Shown here: positions 13,370-27,855 of the stretch, in pieces
How positions within the stretch are numbered: position 1 is the first letter of the stretch
Layout: each line of letters begins with the position of its first letter
Assembly (NCBI GenBank): GCA_947179485.1
Contig: OX359246.1
Location: 29,512,001 to 29,576,000 of the forward strand
Length of the DNA stretch: 64,000 bases
DNA from: Allacma fusca
Lineage: Eukaryota; Arthropoda; Collembola; Symphypleona; Sminthuridae
Reading direction: 5' to 3'
Position numbers and translations under genes: made by a program
Notes under the pieces: generated by a model
What the model was told of the DNA's origin: nothing
Database searches by the model: none
What the model saw: the letters and a program-made list of their open reading frames with translations, nothing else

Positions 13370-14960
13370 ATAAAGGAGGGAATAATTACTACAAACTTCT
13401 GGGAAATATTATTCGCAAGGTGTAAACGTAGTGGGAAAGTTAGTATAGGAAACAGCGTATAAGAAGTAATATTATTTTGTAAGGTACTTTATTTGATTTC
13501 ATAAAAAACCAATCCATTTTTCCATGATGGAGTTGTTCCAGGCAGAAACATTGAAATGAACGTCGTATTAAGTTATAAATATTTATGTGCATATTATATT
13601 ACAATATCCGGATACGAAGAACATCATATTCATAGACACAGGATTTGGGTACATTAATGGGTACAGGACCTTCATTTTAATTTCAAGCAGATATATCAAA
13701 TATCCCCGACAATCACATAATTTTGGAGACTTACTTCAAATCCAAAAAACACTGAAAATTGTTTGTTAGACCAATGTGTCAGTTATGTCTTGACCAGTAC
13801 ATGCATATGCCATGTAAGCCTGTTAGAGCTAGACTACTTCCTTTTATATTTTGAAAACAATTAAATGTTGTGGAACAAACACTGCTAATTTGAAACTAGT
13901 AGAATTTGGCCGGGATATTCAAAAATACTGATGTCTTGGCGAGGATTCTCACAATCTAAACGACTGCTCTAAGGTAGAAACCACGAATGGGTTTGTATCT
14001 GCATATATATTCTTCTGGATGAGTGTTTAGTATCAAGACGAAATTATCGCAATTCTGGTATATCCCGCGAAATTGCTCCCAACCACACAATAAAATCCAT
14101 ACGATGCGTCAGGCACAGGATGCCCAGATTATTTTATTCTCAAATAAGGAATTTTAAGTGAGTTTTCAAAATAAATCAGATATGTCTTGGTGCAATTTAA
14201 CTATTTACATTTGGTTTGCTTATGCCTAAGAAAGCTTGCTCTAATTTCAAAATTTTGAATGAACTCCTCCTTGACAGAAAATAGAGTTGCCCCGATTCTT
14301 TCGGATCTTCATAAAAATCTAACAAAATATCTTAAAGCAAGTGAAAAACACTTTCGCTTCTTTATTTATTGCTTCTGATTTTAGAGAAAACTCTTGAGAT
14401 ATTATTTCATTTATCAAAGCTTCGAGTAAAAATGGAGCTAGAACATATAATAACTAAAGCTGTAACTTTTGTTTTTCCTACAACAATTAAGAATACCACT
14501 ATTTTATAATCTGGAAATATTTGTCTCACCAAACTAGAAAGACATTCCTAACTTCTGCAAGGCTGGTGATCCTCACTCATGTTACATACGTCAGGGCAAA
14601 TTCTGAAGCTGCAGTTTTTTTCATCATTGTGTTTTAAATGCTTGAAACGCAGACATAGTTGCTTGACTCATGCGCTTAGTATTGCGCGAATTTGTTTTAT
14701 GATTTTCTGTCAAAATATGACTTTTAAAATCCGTAATCCCACCAAATCAACTTGCATCAAATCTAGATGTTACATCAAAATAACTTCTATGCTGCTACAC
14801 TTCCATTTGAGAGAAATACATATGTAACTTACTATCCATAGACATCTGTATACATACATAACTATAGTATTATTATAATGTAGTTATATTACAATTATGA
14901 TTGTAAAATGTGCATACGAAGTGACTGTTTGCCTGGATTGTCGAAAAGACGTGTTGCCGA
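13370..14960. other. Intergenic region, no gene seen
   Basis: No exon chain or bounded element is visible. Open frames such as plus 14579-14827 have no recognisable motif. Confidence 0.4.
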
Positions 14961-15961
14961 TTAGACGCTTACGCTTTCATCCATCTGCCGGATTTCCACA
15001 TACAGATTTTTCCTATGTTTCTCGACAATCAACGTGAAACAGTCGTACGACAGGACTTCGGCAAATAAAACGGTTAGCCTTACGGAGATACAAGCTCCAT
15101 CTGTAAGGATGCCTTGGATGATGGCTTTTAGTAGCTCGAAAAGGAGAAGCAAGTAACTGTAGTGAACCCAACTTTGGAGTAGTTTTCTGTCTTTCTAAAA
15201 AATTAAATTCAGAATTCAAACTAAATGCAATTAATGTACATTTCACTTCCAAATTACATAATACTTACTACCAATCTCAATTTTACAAATTATTGCTTTA
15301 CATTATAGACACCCTTCAGCAGCATTGCTCCCAGTATGATTTTTAAAAGTACAATAATCATGTACGAACCAAACATCATGGGAACTATAGAAAGGGGGAA
15401 CGTATGCATATATTAATCGTAAAATACTTTAAAACCGATAATTTACAGGAAACTCTCCCCATAAGGGATATTTGGGTATAAAGGATTGGGATTTGCTGTC
15501 CCGATCCCCATTTAAACAATGTACAATATTAGACTATATTGTATATGCTTATAAGGAATAATGTGTATAAGGGACAAATTTGAAGTCCTCTTATCGCTTA
15601 TAGCGAGAGTTGACTGTAATTAATTTTATATTGTTAATATAAATTTCTACGAACGAATTGGTTTCACGGTTTTAAATTGCTCCGGGTTAAGATAGAGAAT
15701 TGTCATCTTCTGAAAGCCTTCTTCCGTCAAATCGTCCAATTTGTCAAAAAACACTGGACCATACAACAATGCCCCGACATTCCACACCTGGTGACAGATT
15801 GAAAGGATTTACAATAATTTTCAACTAAAGTCCTCAATTATGTACTGTTATTTATATATTATCAAATTAAGTGTTTATAAACGAACAACTTGAAACCATG
15901 CAATGAGTTTAACCCACACAACAGTCCCACAAATGTTTACGGGTCTTTCTTCGGTTTCCAT
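14961..15961 (-). CDS. Small four-helix membrane protein, paralogue B
   Basis: Exons: 15961-15887, 15787-15655, 15384-15302, 15194-14961, giving 174 residues. It starts METEERPVNICGTVVWVKLI. Exons 2 and 3 have exactly the lengths (133 and 83 nt) and phases of paralogue C, which is strong support because the donors after exons 1 and 2 (both GTTCGT) are poor. Exon 4 begins KDRKLLQSW, matching RNTTHLRAW in C and QNTQFLYYW in A. Divergence from A and C is high. Function unknown; four membrane spans are predicted from hydrophobicity. Because of the two weak donors it could be a decaying copy, although the frame is intact. Confidence 0.68.
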
Positions 15962-18043
15962 ATTACGACTGCATTGAAGGTCTGATTCTGTTTTGTGGTT
16001 TCCTGATTTTCCGGTTTAAGGATAAAAATGAATGTTCAGTTATCATTATAAGGGTTTTGATGCAAAAACGAGTTTAGTTTCATCCCAAAAATTTTTATCC
16101 AAGGGTGTGTAACCAGGTGGTTGCAAAAGATTATGCAAATGTCAATAGCAATATTCATCTCGTGTTTGACACTTGTCATTGAACATGTCAAATTTTGATG
16201 ACGATTGTCGTTATACAAATTATCGTCTGTGAAAATAATCTTCTTCATGTTGTCTTTGTATAGCTTGTAGATCATTTTGCTTCTTTGCCGACGATATGGT
16301 CCCTGATATTTGAGCTGAAATCCATGCTTATAATCAATAGATTATATATCTACATATTTCTCTGTTCTTATGTTCCGTGATTAGGTTCCGCGTATGCAAG
16401 TAATTATTATAGTTGTGGACTACTTCAAAAACCACGATGATAATATGACTGTTGTCAACTGTACAAACATTAGTTACAACTACAGTTTCATAGGCGACGT
16501 TTCCTAAATACTTTACTCACAAACCCAAAACTTTGTTATTACGGCAGGGCCTGACTGAGAAAATATCTATAGGTTCAGGTTAAACCGTCGACGAAGAGGT
16601 AAAATGATTTAGCTGCATCTCCTATTAGTATCAAAATGATATAGATCACTAAAGGCAACATGAACTAAAGGGGAGTTCGAACGGGAATTTCATTGCTGCA
16701 CTTCAGGGTAGATAGATTCAGATACAGGTTCAGGTCCAGGTAGAACATTTTTGTACCCATGTTGGGCAATATTTGTAACAATCCAAGCAAAGTCTCCAGG
16801 CGAAAAAACCAGGCAGAATTCATAGATGACCTTAATAAGTCAAACCCTTCTGAAGTTACATAGCGCTAGTGATGTGATGCCCCTTCTCATTGTCAGTAGC
16901 ACCTCTTTAATGCCGCCCCAAATCTTTGGCTGCGAAGCAATAGGAGCAATAGGCTTTTTTATGATATATTTGTTCTATAGAAGTATGTATGATGTATACA
17001 AGTCGAATTTAAGCCGAATTAGGGGAGTTTACAGCAATTTACTCGTGGTGAAAATTACGTGCCTCTGATTTTTAAACGGATGATTGGAAACCGTAAGCAT
17101 TAATCCTTAAGAAGTCAAATGCTAATAGTTATACGTTGAAACCTTGATATCAGAACACATCCATATTTTTAAACTGACATATAATTAATATCTATTTAAA
17201 ATAATCTATTGTAATCCGCATATCCGGACAATAATTAAAACGGTATCAATCGGAAGTGTATGCGCACAGATATTGTATTTACTATTGAAGCAGCTTCCTG
17301 CTTGTTTTCTCACATAGTGAGAGTGACACTCTTCAGCGTTTCGTTCCCAAACAAACATTCGGGTAAATACAGTATCAAAAATATTGGCGAGTGTCCTGAC
17401 TTTACAATAATATCTCGTATATATGTATGAAAACAATAATGAATACAATATGGGTCATGGACCCTTACTGATTCACATATCAATAAAAAAGTAATTAATC
17501 AACACTGTATCATTGAATGTATTGCTGCTCATGATGTCATGATCCACTTGAAGTAGGCAGGTGCATATGTGCTTGGATCTAAAATAAAAGTAAATAGTAC
17601 AAGCACAATAATAATTTGTGAATGATAATCATGATATTTCAAAATAAACATTGTCACACAAGGCGAAATGCGCACATCCACGACAACAGTATATTGTAAG
17701 AATACACATGATTTATTTCTATGTCAAATTATTTCAGCAGAGCTAAGCTTGACAAAAAATGTAATCACGTACAATGAGCTAGAGCTCATGAGAATCGTAC
17801 CGATTCTAAAATTATTACAGCTGATTAAGGGAAAAAGCAACACTGACTTCTATAAAAAATAAAACATACTGTTAAACAAATAAATTAATCATTAGCTCAT
17901 CTTTGCAATTCCACCGTCGGAATGGAAACCACTGCACGATTATATCTTTTTATTAAACATTATCCAATCAGATAAACTAATATTGTAAGCTGCAGGACTC
18001 GTCGGACATATATAGCATAGAATTAAAAGTGTAAGAACAAGTT
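15962..18043. other. Intergenic region, no gene seen
   Basis: AT-rich, without supported exons. A short run of CAGGT-type repeats (16720-16745) is present but too short to call an element. Confidence 0.4.
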
Positions 18044-19128
18044 TCAAGCATCAGTTCGCAAGAGCATGTACTCTGCTTCAATTTCCTTCACGTGGGTGGA
18101 AACAACCCAAATAAAGAATCCTCTGATGATCAAGTGAAGAATAGGTAATGGGACTTGGAAACCGGGTCGAGAACCGATGGCAAGTGCACTGGCCAAAGCA
18201 CTAAACACAGCAATGAAGAAACAAATCACCGCGTAAATGATCCAGGCTCGAAGATGCGTGGTGTTTCTCTGCATAAATCAACAATCATTATTAAAATAAT
18301 TATTCCAATAACAAACCACTTCCCAAAGTTCCGGTAAACTTAATTACATTCTCAATTTAAATTAACTATCAAAACTATTTCATTAAAAATATCAACTCAA
18401 AACCATACCAGGTACGCTCCACGCAGCAAAATGTACGTCATAACCATTCCAATCAACAAAACCACCAAAGAAACCGCAAAGAACACCGTCACTATCAAAA
18501 AACGAAACAACATCCAACATCAGCCACATCGCCACATGTCATAAAATACATCCCTTTAATAAAACATACGCCCCATTCTTATTCCCAAAGAATTAACATA
18601 CTCTAATCTAAGCAGACACATCCACTTAAACGAGATCCGAAATTGTTAGCCCCCTTTAAAAAAAACATTAAATAACAACCATTGCCTATCACAAACATCC
18701 CTAAACATTCTCAAAACTAAATCTCAAATAAACACAAAACAATTTATCTGTTCCTCCCTAAACTGATAACATACGTTATAACAACTATGCACAATCGCAT
18801 TTTATATCCACAAATTCAACTTACACACAAGCTTGATCGCATTGATTTCCTCATCAGTCAGAGTCTGATCGAATATTTTATTCCAATCATCTTTAGTTAT
18901 GGTCGGGACGTACGCCAAAGTCACCGACAGCACAATTATCATCAACAGGTGGCCAATCTGTCCTCAAAATAAAATTAGTATTCAATTCCTAACAAAACTC
19001 TCAATTTCCTCATTATGAAAATAAAATTAATTAATTAAATAAAAACGCGAAAATCTTACCATTTCAAGCCATCCAATAACTTTGGTCCATCCACTGGCTC
19101 CACAACAAATAATTAATCTCTCTTCCAT
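18044..19128 (-). CDS. Small four-helix membrane protein, paralogue C
   Basis: Exons: 19128-19060, 18957-18825, 18491-18409, 18268-18044, phases 0, 1, 0, giving 169 residues. It starts MEERLIICCGASGWTKVIGW. Spans lie at about residues 15-42, 66-90, 104-128 and 138-158; the segment between spans 1 and 2 is acidic (KDDWNKIFDQTLTDEE). The end has FFIWVVSTHVKEIEAEY. The donors GTAAGA, GTAAGT and GTATGG are good, making this the best-supported member of the trio. The conserved cysteine-glycine start and the aromatic end suggest a shared membrane protein fold; role unknown. Confidence 0.85.
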
Positions 19129-22100
19129 TGTGACACACACTACCGCAGTCTATTCAAGAATTAAATTATTTGGTTTTAATTTACGAAACTACTAATATTT
19201 GTTTTTTAAATGAAATTATTTCACTGACAATTTTTATGTCTACAGCCTGTCTCACACTTGACGTTTGATTGAATGAACTGAAGTCTGTTACTGCGTTATG
19301 CTGTCGTCTGTCAACACAACTTTTAAAAACCGTGGGGCTTTTCAAATAACAAAACACAAGCAGTACATACGTTTGAGCAGTTCTGTATGTGTGTGTGTGT
19401 GTGTGCGAGTGTGAGTCACTCTCTCATTAAATTCACTTTTACTGGAAGACCGTGAGTCTTGAGAGTGGAAATAGAGCACAGTAGCGGAGCTCACACGCAG
19501 GCAGAAGAAATAGGAATATTGTACAAGCCCAAGCTTCTGAATGTTTTGGAAGCAAAAGCCGTATGCTGTAATAACACTCGGCGTATAGGAAATTGTAAAA
19601 AGAGCCTCTGCTATTTGACGCCAACTGTTAGCTGTATAGCGCTGTATATGTGTACACAAACCTTTTTTAGCTAATTCAAGCAAATAAGCTTCTAAAGTAG
19701 ATCCTTAGTGTAAGAGCATCCCAAACAAAAAAAAGAATTAAAATAAATACGTAAATTAAGAGCTTTAAATTTAAATAGCTAAACTGAGAGCCTTAAAATA
19801 AGACACTATGCTTTAGAACTAAGCGTTAGAACTAACAGTTTTAATTGTAAGCATACGGAAATGTATGCCCACAAATAGTATCTTCCCATCTGAGGGCTTC
19901 CATATGGTGAGGGTATACTTTACAATAGTATGCATTTCCCCCAAGATATTTTTTATCGTTCTTCGGACTATACATACATACATTTATTTGTGTCATTCCT
20001 CTCTATCTCGAATCTCCAGTATCTCCATCTCCGTATCTACGCCGTGCATTAATACCTATGGATAAATAAAAGGGCTTGTTCAGATTTCTATTCCGTCTTC
20101 ATTTCTCTACCGGCTGTTTTTTTAGGGTGGCGTCATTACGTTGTGGGTGAAGATGCAAAATGAAGAAGATGGTCTAGAATAGACACAAAATGATATGGAT
20201 GAAGTTTTTTCTGGAACTGGTGGAATGTACAGTAATATTAGGGGGTATTAAAAATGTATTAACGGTATTTCTTGCCCTAAAGGGAAAATCGACCGTTTGG
20301 ATTGTTTAGTTTTTCGAGGTTGAATTTTAGGTTTGATGCAGTGAGTGAGCTCTGAATTCTTTGTGCTAATTTGTAGGTGCTTGAGCTTAATTTGTTTTGA
20401 CGAAGGCTATTTCGAACGAAGTTCATCTGGCGTTCCACTTCCAGTGGGAATTGTGGGAGCAGTGGGATGTCGTGTGGATATGGGTTAATTGGGAATTTTA
20501 GTCTAAACTGGACGTAGTACGTTTTGGCTCTTCACTGATATTGTGAGTAAAAATGGAATTATGGAAGTATGTATGCTATATGCATGGCTGATTAAACATT
20601 GAGCATATGGGAAACAAGGAAAAATTGAATATAATGTACATACAAATATGGTATGGATATCATGTAGAAAAATTATTTGTTTTATGGAAGGAAGTGTGTT
20701 TGGGTGAAACAGGAGAGGAAAAATCTGTTATTGATCTTTTCACCATTTATCATTGTGTATTTGCAGATAGATGTTAATAATAGTTACATGCAGGGCATGT
20801 GGAGAGAGAGATGGAAGATAGTCTCTATCAAAGCCCTTTTTATCAGGCTGGAAATAAGAAAGCAGAACGTAAACAACATACGTGAGCACAAATTTTACCT
20901 ACCTTGGAATGCTCTAGAAAAGATAATAGAATAAAAAAATAAACTTATTCGATTTAGACCAAAATTACGTTTTCAAATTTTAAATTATGTCTAACAGCAG
21001 CTTAAATTACATTTTAAATTTGTTATTGGTTTTGCTGTTGGCTCAAACGGCGATGTTCTTTGAGGTGACAATGCTTCTGAATAAGATATATATCGAATTT
21101 ATAATAACTTGTGATGAAGGAAATTTTAAAAGACACCACGTATCCTTTTATTTTTGTATAGTATTTTACATAATGTATTTTTTTAATTAATTAAGTTGAA
21201 AGGAACAGCTATTATTTTTGATGTTACACTGTTTTGAGGAGCGTTTAAAACACTCGTTCTTTATTCTTATTTCAATAGATGACACTCGGTTTCGTATAAT
21301 TGTGAGCTCCTAAAATAACGTATAGGCTAGATGCACCTCTTTGGTTGACTTTTCTGCTCTACAAGAAAATATGATTAACTTTGATTTCTTTTATGGAAGA
21401 AATCTGAGACAATTCTCTTGAGTCACAGCATGTTCCAGATTATTGTAGTGTGAACTATTCCGAGAATTTGATTTGATTTGAGCTAATATTGATTTTCAGG
21501 GTGTTTTCCATGAAGTAATCAGGCTGGAACATTTATTGTTACAGAAATACATACGAAGTCAAGTCAAGGTAACATAGTTTCCTGGAAGCTGAGGAATAAC
21601 ACCCGCTCGGCAAAGGAATTGGATGAAGCAACCCGAGAGTTGATCAAAAATGGAATAATAATTATTGGAATTAAGTAATAATCGTTTTAGAACCAGTACT
21701 TTACATCCTGTTTTGACTGGTACTCAAATAAATAATTACTGTTTACTCTGTACAAACAGTCTCCATATTACAGCATTTCATGCTTAAGCCTGGGATGATT
21801 AGGGAAAATTTTGTTTTGTTTATATTGATGTATCTTCACTCCTATTATGTAAGGGCATACCCCATTAGAGCCAAATTTTGGTACTTGTGGAGATCCTCTT
21901 ATTGTGAGTTTAGCCTATAGCTGGGAAAACAATTGACTCAGCGTCTTTTGCTTTGCGCTGGTAAATAAACTCAAAATTTACATTGCAAAAGAATACACAT
22001 GTACATGCGTATAAGGACACAGTAGCACGCGGAGTAAAATACATTTTGCACTCACCTTTCGTAAGGATTTGGAGTTCGAAAAATGTAGCAGATAGACAAT

Positions 22101-24973
22101 GTTTCTACGGAATAGATTATTATATGTTACATATTACATTGGACTATTCCATTGGACGATATTTAAGCATTAAAATTGGATCGTTTCGATAATGTAAAAT
22201 TTTTGGACTTATGGAAATATCATTTTATTTTTCTTAGATTGAGGATATAATTCACAGAAGGCTCTTACAAAAAATTAAAATCGTAAAATCGTATTCGCAA
22301 AGCTTGCTTCAATTGAAACCTTTCTTTTGCATAGCCTTGTGATCTCATTTAGTGTACCATTGTCATGAGCAATTAATAAGCGTCATTGGTGAGCTTGTTG
22401 TAAATAATGTTTAGACTTCTCCCATCAATCTATAAGTGTCAACTGGGTAGGAACCAATGGGGGAAATTTCATGCGTTTATTGAATATTCTCCTCATCACT
22501 CTTGTCAGTATCCTTGCAAGTATGTATGTATCTATGCACTTATATATACTGTGGTGAGGAGTTGTGGAGTAGTGTGGAGCAGTAAGTATACAAAAGTGTC
22601 TTACAGTGCCCCCTTTTTCTATGCAGTACAACTTATATTAGTTTCACTTTATTTTCTTCGTCTCATTCGAATACACCGTCACTGGAGAAAGAAAAGGCAA
22701 TGAATCATTGGGTAGACATTAATAGAGCAATCCAGGGTTACAGCTGGAACAAACTTACTCAACATGTACAAATAATTATATTAATCATTCATATAGGTAT
22801 CTAATTACGTAGGTGATCTGCTGCACCTAACGAAAAATGTAGTGATAGTTGCATATTGGCACTAATTTTGTTTGTCATCTCTTATTGGTTGTAAGATTTT
22901 CGGAAGTACCGGCTTTAATTGGCAATCCAATATTTTTCTTATTGTAATTCTTATTTATATTATTGTGTAATATTTCTGAAGGTTTCATAAGGATTCTAGC
23001 ATGGATTTCAGTACCGTAAATAATGCTTCAGTATTTACAGATAATTCAAAATATAAAACATGACTGCGTCATCTTAAAAGATTTAGTTTTTTAATAGTAC
23101 AAATTGTCTGGTCAATACTAATTATGAATTATGGCGTCCATGGTTCAATTTGTCTATGGACTAGGGATTCGTAGAGAGCTGTATTATAATATAGTGTAAA
23201 ATTAAATTCCTTTTTTGTCAAATCGTACTGCGCTTGGCAATGTTTTCCCTCGACGGACAATCTGCGTAACACATAACAAAATAATTTATAATTTAATTCT
23301 AATGAGAAATTTTATGGGCTTTCTAGAGAATATCTAATTGATTATCATCACGAGCCTTCAACAAAGCAAGGAATGTTGAGAGAAAATAAATTTCTTTACA
23401 GAAACTGAGGAAGACCAGAGAAAGTAAAAATTATTTGCTTTGGTAATTTTTTAATGCGAATACGGCCATTGTAAAAATATTTGAAAGCACTAATTTGTAC
23501 GAAATTTGATTGGGATTTACATATTTGCATTTAATATGAACAGTAAGTCAAACATTGCAAATCCCGAAAATGTGAGGCATCTACAAGGTAAGCACTAACC
23601 AGAGCTAACCCGAAGTTCACAGAGCAAAGCAAAATTGAATGGAACTGACTAATGACTTTTTATGAATTCAGCTGAATACAGTTCAAATTTCAAGCTGAAT
23701 TGGATCCGAAATGAAACAAACTGATGGAGTTCGACCACCGCCGTGCCGACCTCTATCATATCAGTCCAGCAGTAGTATTCCCCTTTTTAAATCATTGATG
23801 TATCTGCATGTAATAAATGTTCACCATTTTATAATAATTAAAGGATCAATTACTTGGGTACAATTACTTCAAGTATTGAGCAGTACTGAAACAAAGCAAA
23901 ATAACTCTTCCGTAGAATTTCCGTTTTTGATACCTCAATTTGGGACTTGGAAATATTTCAGATGTCACAAACTTCCAGTCCATAAATCACTCACAATTAA
24001 TTTTATCTCCAGTAATATTGCTTTACTTTATTTATTTATCCCTTAATTAAAAATATTTCTTGTGGACGAATATAATCGGAATGAAGAGTCAACAAATATT
24101 TGAAACATTCCTTAAAGAAGGGACAAATTTTCCACGATGACGTTGAATTATTCTGACGACGAGATTTCACGTGTAAGTCATTATTGAAGGTTTTTTAGTC
24201 TTATAAAAATTTGAACGTCTCTCTGTCGTTCGTCCTCGTAAAACGATGCCCTAACCAAACGTTCTACTTGAGTTGGGTCAAAGCCCTTGGGCTTTCATTA
24301 TAATATATATTCCATAATTTAATTAATAATTATAAACCCTCAAATGGTATTATAATAAGTATATTAATGCTTATTTCGAAACGCTGCTTCCCATAGATAT
24401 TATCATTGTGAATTATAGTACTTATAATTAAATGGGGCTGCCATCTGGAGGAACGTAGTTCCAGTTCCAATAAACCTTTAAAAATTTTATGAGAAAAAAA
24501 CGGGCCAAAAATATAATTATACATAAGGAATGAGTTCGATATGCCAGGAAAAAAATATTCTTATAAATGCTTTATTTCAGGATTTTACAATACCACTATA
24601 GTTCAAATAAAATACGCAAGGAAATATACAATTGGGCCAATGGTCAGCTTGATTACTGTTCTTGATCAAATATGGCTGCGGGAATTACTACGCCACCTTA
24701 CCTTGGATTCTTGAATTTAGATCTTACCTTTGGATTACATATTACGCGTAAGCTTTAGCTTAAAATGTAAACACATCATTCGAACGTTTGCTTTCTTGGA
24801 TTGCGTAAGCCTTCAGGGATGCGTTCCAGCAAAGTTTAAACGCTGCTGTCGTCTTGTCAAGATCACCGCATGTTGTAGTAATACGTGGTCCGTAGTCTCT
24901 TTTAAAAAAATCTATTTCAACTCATTAAATTCAAATTCTAAGCTCCCAACAAACAAATGAAACACTGGACGCA
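19129..24973. other. Long gene-poor region with a GT microsatellite
   Basis: I find no exon chain. A (GT)n microsatellite lies at about 19385-19406, just upstream of paralogue C. The open frames here are short, often overlap on both strands, and have no recognisable domains. Parts may be old transposon remnants, but I cannot define borders. Confidence 0.45.
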
Positions 24974-25764
24974 ATGGCACAAGCCACGAAGGTAAAATAT
25001 ACATTTTGAAATGTTGAGTTTAAATTTATTCATTATCGCCCATAATAAGCTATAAATTATTTTTTCTGTGAATTTAAATATAAATTGCTATAGATGAAAC
25101 CTTTTACAATTTTGTCTTGTTTATTAATATAGGGTACGTTCAAAACCCGAACTTCTGGTCAAAGTTCATGCTCGAGCCCAACACCTGCTACGGGGATTGA
25201 ACCCTTGACATGTCATCGAGACTGCTGTGACACAAGATCCTTTTTGTTTGATAATGTGAACGAATGGTTACCGGAAGTTAAGAAGGGAGTTCCAGGCCGG
25301 AGGAAGTTTCAGAGACAGAAGTTCTTGGAATTGTTTCAAGAGTTCATCAAAAGTCGAGGATATGCCTTAAATGATCAGCATTTCCTAAAAGTTAAGGAGA
25401 ATTTGGACAGTTTGCTACCGAGAGGGAAAAAACAGTTCTCTCGATGCGTCCGGTTGAAAGATCAGATGGACTGTGAATTGGAATTAAGGGATGTGGAGAA
25501 TCAAGCTTGGGTTTGTTGTTATTTTTATTTGTCCTTATTTTTAAATGAAGTAATTTATTAAAAAATATATATTTTTGTATTTTGTTCTTCCAGAAAGTGT
25601 TTAAAGGGATTGAAGCATTGGGAAGGTTTAGTAAAGCACTGGTTGTGTTCTGGAAGGGTCAAGCGGAGAATGGATATATTGATGGAGATTTCAACTTCGA
25701 GATTCTGCAGGAGCTTAGTAAAATAATTTTATTATTGGAGTTTGTTATGGAATTTCATTATTGA
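24974..25764 (+). CDS. Three-exon gene of unknown family
   Basis: Exons: about 24974-24991 (MAQATK), 25133-25510 and 25594-25764, all in phase 0, giving 188 residues. I do not recognise it. The middle exon is a mixed-charge, probably helical stretch: a Cys-rich bit (CHRDCCD), then GVPGRRKFQRQKFLELFQ, then many Lys and Glu. The last exon opens KVFKGIEALGRFSKALVVFW and ends hydrophobic. No signal peptide or clear membrane span is seen. The first exon is tiny and uncertain, and the donor after TGG at 25510 is GTTTGT. The steady frame, charged composition and matching phases favour a real gene over chance. Confidence 0.5.
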
Positions 25765-26389
25765 TTTGTTGGGTTTGTTTGGGGAAGATATTACAGTATA
25801 AAGTTTTAAATAATATGATGTGTTGCTCCTGTTGGGTTGAATGGTATTTATTATACAGTTGAAGGAATTCCGGGAGGTGTTGGTTCAGCCGTGGATGATA
25901 GATTGGACCTTTCAAATACATTTATTGGGGACATTTTTGCCGAAGATATCTAAATGACTGAGATGGGTGTTCAAGAGAGGATGATTTTATTAGTTTGTAG
26001 TATTTATTCAACATTGTACAGTTTTGTAGATAGATAGGTTTGAATATGTGGTTGTTTGAATTACTTTTATAGTCGTACTGATTTTGTGTTATCTGAGGTC
26101 AATGCTGGATTAAATCTAGATGAGTGCTATGAAATCTGCATGTTCCCGTCATTTTCGATTCATGTTAGGAATTAGGAGGGTTAAATTGTTGGCTTTAATG
26201 TTCAGGTACAGCTTTATTTCAGGACATTTTAAATTATTAGCGATGTTATCAACACAAGGTACATGATTCGACAGCGATTGTAGACAGTACACATGTTGGA
26301 GTTAAGTAATGTATTACATTATAACAATGGCTAGTTTCTTAAGGTATGATAAATTTTGTAGTTTGTATAATTTATCGAATGCTTTATTT
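25765..26389. other. Intergenic region, no gene seen
   Basis: This lies between the tails of two convergent genes (unknown gene on plus, receptor 2 on minus). No supported feature. Confidence 0.4.
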
Positions 26390-27826
26390 TTAGACAAGCT
26401 TCAGCTCCATCAGGAGAATCAGAAATTGGAAAATATTCTCAATGACTTTCTGTGGAGTTTTTATCGTCACGTGTACAGTCACAACTTCCACTGCAAAAGG
26501 TCGCATCGATCTTAGCTGCTTCTCAAACAACGCAACTCTGGGTTTCGAAATTTCTTGCTTAAAGGCTAGTTGTTTCAGCTGTGCCTTCCAGATAGTCAGT
26601 ATGTCCTCGGATAGTTTACGGATCTGACCGATTTGAGTGTAGGTCACCACATTGTAGAAAATGAAGAGGAATCCAAGGGCAGGGAAAATGATGTAAATGT
26701 GAAGATCCAACTTGTCGGAACCAACAATGGAGATGTACAGTACAATGCCTGTCAAGGCACTGAATAAGAATATCATGACGGATATTATAACGAGGATCAG
26801 CTCATTGAACACTTTTGTTTGGATCACCATGAGTTGGTACATACCGAACTTGTATTTAAACATCGAAGTCGGGTTATTTCCATGCTTTTCTGCTGATCTA
26901 AGTACATGTAGGCAAATTTATTTAGCACAATACTACCCTGTGTTACAAAATATTGCCAAAAACATTTTTCTATAATAATAACCCTTCATATTGGAACTAA
27001 TTTATGTATGTGTATATTAGAATTTAAACTGCGTACGGTTTCATCAGCAACGGCAACCATCCAAGTACGCTAATGAAGTATGACCAAAAGCAAGACACCA
27101 TAACCGACGATAAGTGCATTACAGCAAACGTGGCGAAACTCTCAATGCAAAAGAAACTAAGCAATACAATAAAATTTTGCTGTAATTTCTCAGAGAGGAG
27201 GGAGAATAGGAAAGCTTTACTATTCGGTCGGACAATAAAAAGGATGGCAAGTGCCAAGGGCAACGTGAGGATCATACAAGCAGCTCCAAATAGTGGAACC
27301 AGCGATGCAATCGATGTCCACCAGTTTTTCACTTTGTAAGAGTGAGCTGAATTTTAAGTCATACAATACTAATTAGAATAAATTTAAATAAAGGTTTTGC
27401 TGTAATAAAAGTATATGACATTTTAAGAAGCTCACCAGCCAAATTTGAATGAATTTCTCCTGCTAAGTTAATAGTCATTTCGGCTTGCCGTTCCTTCACT
27501 AAAACGAAAATATTCGTGAACGTAATTAGAAAAATGAACATGACTTTGATGAAATGCAAGGCCGTTGAAATCCCTAACTTCTCTGACACTATGCTTTGAT
27601 ACAGTCCAATTGTCAAGGAAATGAAGCTGAAACTATAAAATACCTGAACAAAATAGGTAATGACTTTTGTGATTTTATTTTTCGAAATGGTGACATTGAA
27701 TTTAGGGTTCTTATTTTCAGAACCTTTGAAAACCATCGATGTAAGGAGCAGTTTTGAAGAGACATAAAATACGTATTTTATGAACTTGAATCCTAACACG
27801 CCGCTTTGCCGCAAAATCGCTTCCAT
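26390..27826 (-). CDS. Gustatory-receptor-like seven-helix protein 2
   Basis: Exons: 27826-27436, 27346-27037, 26897-26390; introns in phase 1 and phase 2; 402 residues. It starts at ATG 27826 (MEAILRQSGVLGFKFIKYV). Exon 2 opens after HSYKVKNWWTS, aligned with HSFTNIKGWWES in receptor 3. Exon 3 has FNELILVIISVMIFLFSALT, then VVTYTQIGQIRKLS, then RSMRPFAVEVVTVHVTIKT. Many hydrophobic segments support seven spans. It is closest to the gene at 33820-35281, sharing exon plan, phases and whole motifs. The family acts in the dendritic membrane of chemosensory neurons; the ligand cannot be told. Confidence 0.82.
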
Positions 27827-27855
27827 TTTCTGTATAATCTTTACTGATTTTTTTT

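Noticed and set aside
22407..22703. 98-codon plus-strand frame ending in a basic tail
   Set aside because: It overlaps an open frame on the other strand, with no family resemblance and no exon partners.
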